This document shows, piece after piece, positions 16,190-23,578 of a stretch of DNA of 64,000 bases. Origin of the DNA: Paenibacillus sp. J2TS4 (GTDB lineage Bacteria > Bacillota > Bacilli > Paenibacillales > NBRC-103111); contig NZ_BOSH01000006.1 in assembly GCF_018403245.1 (NCBI RefSeq), positions 248,001-312,000 on the forward strand, written 5' to 3'. Both the position numbers and the translations under genes were made by a program. The first letter of the stretch is position 1; every line of letters begins with the position of its first letter. The notes under the pieces are model-generated. The model did no database searches and was not told the DNA's origin. It worked only from the letters and a program-made list of their open reading frames with translations.

Positions 16190-17569
16190 ATGACCAATAG
16201 ACCAAGCCGTAAAACCTTCCGTGACCGGCTCGATGATATGGTTCAGCGGTTGAAAGAGGAGATTCTGACTTCTCGGCTGCAGATCGGAGATTATTTGCCC
16301 TCGGAAAAAAAGCTCGGAGAGCAATTTGGCCTGAGTAACAAATCCGTTCGCAAAGGGCTCGATATCCTCGTATCGGAAGGGCTGATCGTTAAAGTTCCCA
16401 AGGTGGGCAATCGGGTAGCTCGCCCGGAAGACGATCGCGCGCTGACGGTTCGGTTCGGATATCACCGATCGATAACGGATGAGTCGGATCTGTTTAATTT
16501 GCTCGAGCGATTCCACGAGCAGTATCCACAGATTAAGGTTCAGGCTGTCCCGATAATGAATGATAGTGGAGTGATCGAATATTTGGAGGCGGGTCTCTTG
16601 GACGTGGCGACGATCAATTATCCGCTTTTTCAGACCATCCAGGAGAGCGGGCGGCTGGCCTTGCTGGAGGAACAGCCGGTTGATCCTCACTTCTATCCGT
16701 TTGTTACCAAGGCTTTTATGATGGACGCTGCGCTAAAAGCGAAGCCATTTATGTTCTCGCCACTGGTTCTGTGCTACAACCGGGAGCATTTGCGGGAGAG
16801 CGGCCTGCTTGAGCCGGACAGCGGCTGGACCTGGCAAGATCTGTCTCGAGCGGCTTCGATATTGGCCCGTCCTGACGAGCGGCTTGGTTTTTACTTTCAC
16901 TTACAGTCGCGAAATCGGTGGCCTGTCTTATTGCTGCAAAGCGGCGAATCCTTGCAGCGAGGGGAAGACGGTCGGCCGAGATTGAAGGATTCGCGGTGGC
17001 TAGAAAGCTTCAGAATAAGCCGTGACTTAGTGGGTAAGCAGCGAATTCCGCCCGTTTTTGATCAAGAGGCGGATGTCGAGGAACTGTTCAAGGAGGGCAG
17101 GGCCTCTATGATCTTAACGAGCTACTTTGCTTTGAACCGGCTCAAGCATATTAAGCTGGACTGGGACCTGGCCCCTCTTCCACACCATTATAACGCCAAG
17201 ACCCTTTTGCTCGTCATCGGTCTCGTCCTGAATGCCAAATCGTCTCAGAAGGAGGCTTCTCAGAAGCTGATCGATTTCTTGACCAGCTATGCCTCTCAAC
17301 TAGCCATCCGTCATCATACGTTAAGCATTCCGGCGTTAAAGCCGGCGGCTGAATGGACTGGAGAAGAAAAGCTGTACCGCCCCGGGAGGTTTCATTTGTA
17401 CCGGGAGATAGCCTCCACCTTCAGCTACTACAGCGAGCTTGGACTTTCCAACAGCGATATTATACATATGACCCAGCAAGCGAAGCTGTACTGGTCTGGG
17501 CTTTACGACGAGCGGCAATTATGTGAAAGGCTTGAGGAAATGCTGGAAAGAAATAACGATGAACTCTAA
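16190..17569 (+). CDS. GntR-family regulator fused to an ABC-type solute-binding domain
   Basis: 459 residues, ATG at 16190 with only a weak GGTGAA ribosome site. Residues 10-78 are a GntR winged helix (DYLPSEKKLGEQFGLSNKSVRKGLDIL). From about 85 to the end the protein resembles an extracellular sugar-binding protein of ABC importers (SBP_bac_1): FHEQYPQIKV, W-T-W-Q-D-L, and a late GRASMILTSYF. There is no signal peptide or membrane helix, so the binding domain is cytosolic and acts as the effector sensor in place of the usual UTRA or FCD domain. It is divergent from Gfo/Idh, which it probably regulates. The ligand is likely a sugar or oligosaccharide. Confidence 0.85.
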   Translation: MTNRPSRKTFRDRLDDMVQRLKEEILTSRLQIGDYLPSEKKLGEQFGLSNKSVRKGLDILVSEGLIVKVPKVGNRVARPEDDRALTVRFGYHRSITDESDLFNLLERFHEQYPQIKVQAVPIMNDSGVIEYLEAGLLDVATINYPLFQTIQESGRLALLEEQPVDPHFYPFVTKAFMMDAALKAKPFMFSPLVLCYNREHLRESGLLEPDSGWTWQDLSRAASILARPDERLGFYFHLQSRNRWPVLLLQSGESLQRGEDGRPRLKDSRWLESFRISRDLVGKQRIPPVFDQEADVEELFKEGRASMILTSYFALNRLKHIKLDWDLAPLPHHYNAKTLLLVIGLVLNAKSSQKEASQKLIDFLTSYASQLAIRHHTLSIPALKPAAEWTGEEKLYRPGRFHLYREIASTFSYYSELGLSNSDIIHMTQQAKLYWSGLYDERQLCERLEEMLERNNDEL

Positions 17570-17707
17570 ACACTCGGCACTGAAAGTTAGCAGACAGGCC
17601 GGAAGATGTATACCAGATGCCTTCCCTTGGTTCATAGAAAACGATATAACATACACTACATAGACATTACATAGAGAGAAATCGTGTAATTTTTATTTGG
17701 AAATGGA

Positions 17708-17737
17708 TTGACAGCGGCTTAAATTCTCCATTATGAT
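17708..17737 (+). promoter_or_regulatory. Promoter of hydroxyacid dehydrogenase gene
   Basis: TTGACA (17708-17713) and TATGAT (17732-17737) with an 18-base spacer, 70 bases before the ATG at 17807. Confidence 0.65.
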
Positions 17738-17806
17738 GAAGATGCGAGAAAGATATAGGACAAATGTGAACCAGGAATAATATTACGTTATAAAGGAGTT
17801 AGACGG

Positions 17807-18799
17807 ATGAGCCAAATTGCGATGCTGGCGGGGCGTGAGATGTTAAGCGGGATATTTGCTCCCAAAGATCTGGATCAACTTCGGAAGTTGGGAACGCTGA
17901 AGGAGAGCACGGTAGACGAAAGCCCGACTGCCGAGCAGGTGAAGGAACTGATTAGAGGGGCGGACATTGCTATTACGACCTGGGGAAGCCCAAGGCTGGA
18001 TCTGGAGATCATCAAGGAAGCTCCCAATTTGAAGCTGGTCATGCATGCCGCTGGGACGGTTAAAGGAATTGTGAGCCCGGAGATGGCCGCTAAGGGAATC
18101 CGGGTCAGCAGTGCTAATGGAGCGCTGGGAATCGGGGTCGCGGAGACGGCGCTGGGCCTGACGATTACTTCGTTGAAAAATATGTGGCAGCTTGCCAAAA
18201 ACACCCGGGCCGGCGAATGGGCTAAGGATAAGGAAAAAATCCGCGAAGTATACGGCGTCACTATTGGAGTCGTAGGAGCCGGAAGAGCAGGACGGCATTA
18301 TATAAAGCTGATGAAAAATTTCAATGTTGAAATTATTCTTTACGATCCGATTGTCACTGCGGAGCAAGCTGCGGAATTGGGAGTAACGAAGGTAAGTCTG
18401 GAAGATTTATTGGTCCGTTCTGACGTTGTGTCGATCCACGCTCCTTCGATTCCCGAGACGAACAAGATGTTCAATCAAGAGACTCTCTCGCTGATGAAGG
18501 ATGACGCGATACTGATCAATACTTCCCGCGGCAGTCTGATCGATGAGGATGCGCTGGTGGAAGAGCTCGAGAGGGGGAGGCTGACTGCTTGTATCGATGT
18601 GACGGATCCGGAACCCCCCCGTCAGGATCATCCTTTCCGCCGTCTGCCGAACGTTATTCTGATTCCACATATCGCCGGGGCCGTTAATAATGGAAAGCTT
18701 AGAATGGGAGAATATTCGGTCGAGGAGATTCGGCGCTTCCTGAACAACGAACCGCTGGATGGCGAGGTTAACCTTCAACAGCTTCATACGATCGCCTAA
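17807..18799 (+). CDS. D-isomer-specific 2-hydroxyacid dehydrogenase family
   Basis: 330 residues, ATG behind AAGGAGTTAGACGG. The NAD-binding motif is VGAGRAGRHY at about 155, followed by the family catalytic set: Arg241 in NTSRG, Glu269 in TDPEP and His288 in PHIAG. It probably reduces a 2-oxoacid or oxidises a D-2-hydroxyacid. The exact substrate (phosphoglycerate, glyoxylate, sugar-derived acid) cannot be read from sequence. The position between sugar-related regulators suggests carbohydrate or sugar-acid metabolism. It has its own promoter and a hairpin downstream. Confidence 0.86.
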   Translation: MSQIAMLAGREMLSGIFAPKDLDQLRKLGTLKESTVDESPTAEQVKELIRGADIAITTWGSPRLDLEIIKEAPNLKLVMHAAGTVKGIVSPEMAAKGIRVSSANGALGIGVAETALGLTITSLKNMWQLAKNTRAGEWAKDKEKIREVYGVTIGVVGAGRAGRHYIKLMKNFNVEIILYDPIVTAEQAAELGVTKVSLEDLLVRSDVVSIHAPSIPETNKMFNQETLSLMKDDAILINTSRGSLIDEDALVEELERGRLTACIDVTDPEPPRQDHPFRRLPNVILIPHIAGAVNNGKLRMGEYSVEEIRRFLNNEPLDGEVNLQQLHTIA

Positions 18800-18808
18800 A
18801 AAATTTTT

Positions 18809-18850
18809 GACAGGTATATTTGATAATATATCTGTCTTTATTTTTTGTTT
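18809..18850 (+). terminator. Hairpin terminator after dehydrogenase gene
   Basis: GACAG-N-TATAT pairs with ATATA-N-CTGTC (18809-18836), then TTTATTTTTTGTTT. The same stretch leads into a TATAAT at 18855-18860 that probably serves the downstream deoR-type gene. Confidence 0.65.
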
Positions 18851-18940
18851 CGATTATAATGAAAGTAGAAAGCGACACAAATGAAGAATAACAATCACAT
18901 TCGATCGCACAACTGTTTCAAGCGGTCAGGAGGGTAAGGA

Positions 18941-19714
18941 ATGTTTGCGGAAGAACGGCAAATTAAAATAGTGGAGATGGTTACCCGGCAAGGAAAGGTA
19001 ACGGTCGCTCAAGTGAGCGAGGCGCTGGGCGTTTCTCCGGTGACGATCCGGAGAGATCTGGAGAGGCTCGAGGAAAAAGAGCTGCTCATCCGGACCCATG
19101 GGGGAGCGATGGCCCCGCAGCCTAATTTTCCAGAGACGGCCCGCGAGAAATCGTTCTTCGAGAAGGCGGGAGCCTACACGGAGGAGAAGGAGCGAATTGC
19201 CGAGACGGCGGCCAGACACGTCGGGGACGAAGAGTCGATCCTGTTGACTCCGGGGACGACCAATATGCTACTCGCCCGCAGGCTCGCGGGAAAGAATGAT
19301 TTAACCGTCGTCACCAACGCGGTTAATATCGCCTCGCAGCTTGGAAGTCCGCCCGGGTGGGACGTCATTATGACCGGCGGCAAGCTGCGGGCCAAATCTT
19401 TCGCGCTGGTGGGTCCATTGGCTGAGCAGTCACTGGCGAAGTTGAACGTCGACAAGCTGTTTCTTGGTGTCGACGGGTTTGATTTTAACGAGGGCTTGAC
19501 GACTCCTAACTTGTCTGAAGCCAGTGTAAACAGACAGATGATCGAGATTGCCAAGAAGGTGATCGTAGTGGCGGACCGCAGCAAGTTCGGCAAGGTCATG
19601 TTTTCTCATATTGCCCCGCTGGATGTCGTTCATACGGTGATTACGGACCGCCTGCTCCCCGAAGAAGACGCCAGACGGATCGAGGATCTTGGCATTGAAT
19701 TGATTTTGGTCTAA
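18941..19714 (+). CDS. DeoR family sugar-phosphate-responsive repressor
   Basis: 257 residues, ATG at 18941 behind AGGAGG. The N-terminal DeoR helix-turn-helix (VAQVSEALGVSPVTIRRDLERLE) is followed by a DeoRC sensor domain from about residue 75 with TTN, DKLFLGVDG and the VVVADRSKFG motif. Relatives (LacR, GatR, AgaR, IolR) are released from DNA by a phosphorylated sugar. It stands immediately before the gatY-gal operon, whose leader carries two near-identical GAAA-rich sites, so it is the likely repressor of that operon. Confidence 0.88.
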   Translation: MFAEERQIKIVEMVTRQGKVTVAQVSEALGVSPVTIRRDLERLEEKELLIRTHGGAMAPQPNFPETAREKSFFEKAGAYTEEKERIAETAARHVGDEESILLTPGTTNMLLARRLAGKNDLTVVTNAVNIASQLGSPPGWDVIMTGGKLRAKSFALVGPLAEQSLAKLNVDKLFLGVDGFDFNEGLTTPNLSEASVNRQMIEIAKKVIVVADRSKFGKVMFSHIAPLDVVHTVITDRLLPEEDARRIEDLGIELILV

Positions 19715-19822
19715 TGGCGGGGGCCAATAGGACTTATAAATTCGGTGCAGGTTAACCAGAGCAGCCGGTGTCCGCAGGTTAAAAAATCGTTGTCACTCCG
19801 CTATATTTGCAGTACAATATAA

Positions 19823-19840
19823 ATGAAACCAAACGAAAGT
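19823..19840 (+). promoter_or_regulatory. Putative DeoR operator 1
   Basis: ATGAAACCAAACGAAAGT matches the site at 19958 at 15 of 18 positions. GAAA tetramers spaced ten bases apart on one face are typical of DeoR/LacR/AgaR-type direct-repeat operators. Confidence 0.5.
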
Positions 19841-19957
19841 AAATTATCACAAAAGAAACATCTGTTTACAGCTTTATGCCGTTGGCCGGCTTCTGAACCG
19901 AGGTGAACAGGGGAAACAAAATCAATCCCACAAATCGAATACCATGACACATGACAA

Positions 19958-19975
19958 ATGAAACTAGACGAAAAT
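19958..19975 (+). promoter_or_regulatory. Putative DeoR operator 2
   Basis: ATGAAACTAGACGAAAAT lies 135 bases from operator 1 and about 128 bases before gatY. The spacing is close to 13 helical turns, so looping between the two sites by one repressor is plausible. Confidence 0.5.
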
Positions 19976-20102
19976 GATAGTCAATGGTAGTCATAGTTAT
20001 CAACCTCTTTTTACCAGATTCTAAATAAACACAAAGGTCAACTACTTATGTTTTATTCCATCATTTGGGCGGTCGCTCATCACTTCTAAGGAGGAATTTA
20101 TT

Positions 20103-20975
20103 ATGCCATTAGTATCATCCACACCCCTGCTTCAACAAGCCAGAGCCAACGGATATTGTATCGGAGCGTTTAACGTTCATACGCTGGAAATGCTTCAAGC
20201 GGTCGTGGAAGCTGCGGAGGAGACCCAATCTCCGTTAATTATTCAATCGACTGTAGGTACGGTCAAGCATCTCGGCCCGGAATATATCGCTGCGGCAGCT
20301 ACTGTGGCGTCGAATCTTTCCAGTGTTCCGATTGCTCTTCACCTCGACCATTGCACTGATTTCGATTTGATCGTCCGCTGTATCCGCGCAGGGTATACTT
20401 CGGTAATGATCGACGCTTCCAGATTTCCGTTTGAAGAAAATGTAAGACAGACATTGAAGGTGGTTGAGGTAGCTAAAGCCGCCGGAGTCAATATTGAGGC
20501 CGAGCTGGGCAAAGTTGGCGGAGTAGAAGATGATATCGTCGTTGCCGAGCATGAAGCGTTGATGGCTGATCCGGACGAGTGTGCCAAATTCGTCGAATTG
20601 ACCGGTGTTCCGACCCTGGCGCCGGCGATTGGAACGGCTCACGGTATTTACAAAGGCGAGCCCAAAATCGACTTTGACCGGATTAAGCGTATTGCGGACA
20701 AGGTAGAGGTGCCGCTTGTTCTTCACGGCGGCTCGGGGATTCCGGAGGAGCAGGTCAGACGCTGCGTATCTCTGGGAATGGCCAAGATGAACGTGGCGAC
20801 CGAGCTAAGAATCGTATTCTCGGATGCCATTAAAGAAGTCTTTGCAGCTAATCCTGACGAGAACGATCCGAGATCCTATATGGTTCCGGCTAAAAAAGCT
20901 TTGAAAGAAGCGGCTATTGAGAAAATGCGCCTATGCGGAAGTATCGGCAAAGCGAAAGAACTAACAGGACGGTGA
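20103..20975 (+). CDS. gatY: Class II ketose-bisphosphate aldolase, GatY/KbaY type
   Basis: 290 residues, ATG behind AAGGAGGAATTTATT. Class II zinc aldolase signatures are all present: HLDHCTD at 80-86 with proton donor Asp82 and zinc ligand His83, then zinc ligands His180 (GTAHG) and His208 (HGGSG). These residue numbers are the same as those I recall for E. coli tagatose-bisphosphate aldolases. It should cleave tagatose- or fructose-1,6-bisphosphate to dihydroxyacetone phosphate and glyceraldehyde-3-phosphate. It is the first gene of the hexose operon, seven bases from galK. Fructose-bisphosphate aldolase remains possible. Confidence 0.82.
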   Translation: MPLVSSTPLLQQARANGYCIGAFNVHTLEMLQAVVEAAEETQSPLIIQSTVGTVKHLGPEYIAAAATVASNLSSVPIALHLDHCTDFDLIVRCIRAGYTSVMIDASRFPFEENVRQTLKVVEVAKAAGVNIEAELGKVGGVEDDIVVAEHEALMADPDECAKFVELTGVPTLAPAIGTAHGIYKGEPKIDFDRIKRIADKVEVPLVLHGGSGIPEEQVRRCVSLGMAKMNVATELRIVFSDAIKEVFAANPDENDPRSYMVPAKKALKEAAIEKMRLCGSIGKAKELTGR

Positions 20976-20982
20976 TAGCAGG

Positions 20983-22164
20983 ATGAACCGCCAAGCCATG
21001 AAAGAGGCCTTTATCCAACAGTTCGGAGGATCATCCGAATCCATCCGCTGCTTTTATGCGCCGGGACGGGTGAACCTGATCGGAGAACATACAGATTATA
21101 ACGGCGGTTATGTCTTTCCGGCCGCGTTGACCTTTGGCACGACGATGCTAATCCGGCCCAGATCAGACCGGGAAATCCGGCTGGCGTCCGGCAATTTCGA
21201 ATTGCAGGGAACAATCGACCTGGATCGTGCGGAATATGTGAAGGAAGAGGAATGGATCAATTATCCTAAAGGCATTCTGGTCCATTTGCAAAAAAACGGT
21301 TATACCTTCGGGGGCTATGATGTTTATTATTACGGGAATATCCCGAATGGAGCCGGCCTCTCCTCCTCCGCTTCACTTCAACTGGTGACCGCCTTTGGTT
21401 TTATGAGCATGGAAGGCCATCCGATAGACAGAGTGGAGCTGGCGCTTGTCGCCCAGCGGTCCGAGAACGAATTTTTGGGCGTGAAGTGCGGGATTATGGA
21501 TCAGTTTACAGTGGCGATGGGCAAACGAGACCATGCGCTTCTGTTGAAGTGCAACACACTGGACTATGAGCCCGTTCCCTTTGACAGCAGAGGGTATAAG
21601 CTGGTCATTGGCAATACGAATAAACGAAGAGGACTAGTCGATTCAGAGTATAATATGAGAAGAAGCCAATGCGAGCAGGCTGCCCAGGAACTGCGCGCGA
21701 AGCATCCCGGGCTGCAGCTGCTGGGGGAATTGGATTTGGACCAATTCGAAGATTCTCAATCGTGCATTAAGGAAGAGACGGTTCGCAAAAGAGCGCAGCA
21801 TGTCATCGAGGAAAACGATCGCGTGCTGAAATCGGTTGAAGCGCTGAAAAAGAACGATTTGCCCGAATTTGGCCGTTTGATGACCGCTTCTCACGATTCC
21901 CTGCGAGATCTGTACGAAGTGACCTGCCGCGAACTGGATGTTATGGTGGAGGAGGCGCTTCAAGTAGATGGAGTGCTCGGTTCGCGGATGACGGGGGCCG
22001 GCTTTGGAGGCTGTACCGTATCGTTGGTGCGGGAAGACGCAGTAGACGCCTTCATCCGTCAGGTAGGAACGGCTTATCAGGACAAAACCGGCCTGCAAGC
22101 CGATTTCTATGTGGCGAGCATCGGCGATGGGGTATCCGAGCTGGCGGATTGTTATATAAATTGA
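20983..22164 (+). CDS. galK: Galactokinase
   Basis: 393 residues. The galactose-binding signature GRVNLIGEHTDYNGG is at 28-42, the GHMP ATP loop GAGLSSSASL at about 123-132, and the third GHMP motif MTGAGFGGC near 336-344. It phosphorylates alpha-D-galactose at C1, the entry step of the Leloir pathway. The start lies seven bases after gatY with a weak AGCAGG ribosome site, suggesting translational coupling. A 374-base block of repeats separates it from galE, unusual inside a gal operon. Confidence 0.95.
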   Translation: MNRQAMKEAFIQQFGGSSESIRCFYAPGRVNLIGEHTDYNGGYVFPAALTFGTTMLIRPRSDREIRLASGNFELQGTIDLDRAEYVKEEEWINYPKGILVHLQKNGYTFGGYDVYYYGNIPNGAGLSSSASLQLVTAFGFMSMEGHPIDRVELALVAQRSENEFLGVKCGIMDQFTVAMGKRDHALLLKCNTLDYEPVPFDSRGYKLVIGNTNKRRGLVDSEYNMRRSQCEQAAQELRAKHPGLQLLGELDLDQFEDSQSCIKEETVRKRAQHVIEENDRVLKSVEALKKNDLPEFGRLMTASHDSLRDLYEVTCRELDVMVEEALQVDGVLGSRMTGAGFGGCTVSLVREDAVDAFIRQVGTAYQDKTGLQADFYVASIGDGVSELADCYIN

Positions 22165-22182
22165 ACTAATTATTGAATAGGT

Positions 22183-22265
22183 CATGAAGTGGAGAAAGAA
22201 AGATGCTTCCAGGGCGAGTTTTGGCTTTGTATTCCTACCATCCGAAGGCCCATCTATATAGAAGG
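22183..22265 (+). repeat. Intergenic repeat B, copy 2
   Basis: The sequence from CATGAAGTGGAGAAAGAAAG through TTTGTATTCCTACCA is identical to copy 1, then diverges after GGCCCATC. ATTCCT again pairs with AGGAAT near 22263, giving a shorter version of the stem in copy 1. Confidence 0.75.
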
Positions 22266-22273
22266 AATCTGTT

Positions 22274-22336
22274 GGAACGGGGTCCCCGAAAAGTACCTGG
22301 AATCGCTTCGAAGCCCATCTTCACTTTTTGGGGAAA
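22274..22336 (+). repeat. Intergenic stem-loop repeat C, copy 1
   Basis: CCCCGAAAAGT (22283-22293) and ACTTTTTGGGG (22323-22333) form an 11-base stem around a loop that holds the palindrome GCTTCGAAGC. A nearly identical copy is at 55525. Repeat B lies just before it and repeat A just after it. Confidence 0.8.
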
Positions 22337-22343
22337 TAGTTTA

Positions 22344-22400
22344 GATGTTTGAAGCTTCGGAGGCACTCCTTCGGAACGGAATGAGAGCTATTCTTTAGTT
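22344..22400 (+). repeat. Intergenic repeat A, copy 3
   Basis: GATGTTTGAAGCTTCGGAGG, then CACTCCTTCGGAACGGAATG and GCTATTCTTTAG. It has a two-base deletion relative to copy 2. Confidence 0.75.
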
Positions 22401-22436
22401 CAAGATATATAGATTGTCGGCAAGGAAGATTATAGT

Positions 22437-22470
22437 CCGTGAAGCGGAGTAAGAGACTTCCAGGGCAACC
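22437..22470 (+). repeat. Partial repeat B, copy 3
   Basis: CCGTGAAGCGGAGTAAGAGA followed by CTTCCAGGGCAACC is a shortened, diverged version of the start of repeat B (CATGAAGTGGAGAAAGAAAG...CTTCCAGGGCGA). The galK-galE gap therefore reads B-C-A-B'. Confidence 0.5.
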
Positions 22471-22538
22471 GTAATTCAGTTGTCCACATTTGGCACGCAG
22501 TGGTGAATAAAAACTTTTAAACGAACGGAGGAGCAGAA

Positions 22539-23525
22539 ATGGCAGTTTTGGTTACCGGGGGCGCAGGATATATCGGATCACATACTGTAGCTGAGCTTAT
22601 CGACGCGAACGAAGATGTGATTATTGTCGATAATCTCAGTCAGGGACATCGCCAAGCGCTGCTCGGCGGCAAGTTGTATGTCGGAGACATTCGTGATTCC
22701 GAGTTCATGGATACCGTGTTCCAGGAAAATGAGATCGAATCGGTTATTCATTTTGCTGCCTATTCTCTGGTAGGAGAGAGCATGCAGAATCCGGCCAAAT
22801 ATTATGATAATAACGTGTACGGAACACAATGCTTGCTTGAGAAGATGAAAGCTTACGGGACGAAACGGATTGTTTTTTCCTCTACGGCGGCGACCTACGG
22901 AGAGCCGCAGACGGTTCCCATTCAGGAAACGGACCGAACGGAGCCGACGAACACGTATGGGGAAACGAAGCTGGCCATGGAGAAAATGATGAAGTGGTTC
23001 GATGCCGCCCACGGAATTAAATATGTCTCGCTCCGTTATTTCAATGCGGCAGGAGCCCACCGCGGCGGCAAGATCGGGGAGGATCATTCCCCCGAGACGC
23101 ATCTGATTCCGCTGATCCTCCAGGTTCCATTAGGGAAACGGGAGCAAGTAGCGATTTACGGAGACGATTATCCGACAGCCGACGGGACTTGTATTCGCGA
23201 TTATTTGCACGTATCCGATTTGGCGGACGCTCATTTGCTGGCACTTCAAAGGCTGCGCGATGGCGGTGAGAGCGCGATCTATAATTTGGGCAGCGGTAAA
23301 GGCTTCTCCGTCAAAGAAATGATCGAAGTCGCCCGTAAAGTGACGGGTCATCCGATCCCGGCTGTCATTGAAAAACGCAGAGCAGGAGATCCGGCTGTGC
23401 TGATCGCATCCTCTGAGAAGGCCAAAAGCGAGCTCAACTGGACGCCTAAGCGGGAACGGCTGGAGGAGATTGTGGAATCGGCCTGGAACTGGCACCGCGA
23501 TCATCCCGAAGGGTATACCGAATAG
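22539..23525 (+). CDS. galE: UDP-glucose 4-epimerase
   Basis: 328 residues, ATG behind CGGAGGAGCAG. The NAD motif GGAGYIGSH is at 7-15, SSTAATYGEP near 120, and the catalytic YxxxK is Tyr140-Lys144. Family length is normal. It interconverts UDP-galactose and UDP-glucose in the Leloir pathway and also supplies UDP-galactose for wall glycans. Because a repeat block precedes it, galE-galT-kinase may be read from a second promoter as well as by read-through from galK. Confidence 0.95.
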   Translation: MAVLVTGGAGYIGSHTVAELIDANEDVIIVDNLSQGHRQALLGGKLYVGDIRDSEFMDTVFQENEIESVIHFAAYSLVGESMQNPAKYYDNNVYGTQCLLEKMKAYGTKRIVFSSTAATYGEPQTVPIQETDRTEPTNTYGETKLAMEKMMKWFDAAHGIKYVSLRYFNAAGAHRGGKIGEDHSPETHLIPLILQVPLGKREQVAIYGDDYPTADGTCIRDYLHVSDLADAHLLALQRLRDGGESAIYNLGSGKGFSVKEMIEVARKVTGHPIPAVIEKRRAGDPAVLIASSEKAKSELNWTPKRERLEEIVESAWNWHRDHPEGYTE

Positions 23526-23578
23526 AATCGGCTTCAATCGGAGAAGAAAGATAATGGCTATGAAAGAAGGGAAGACCG

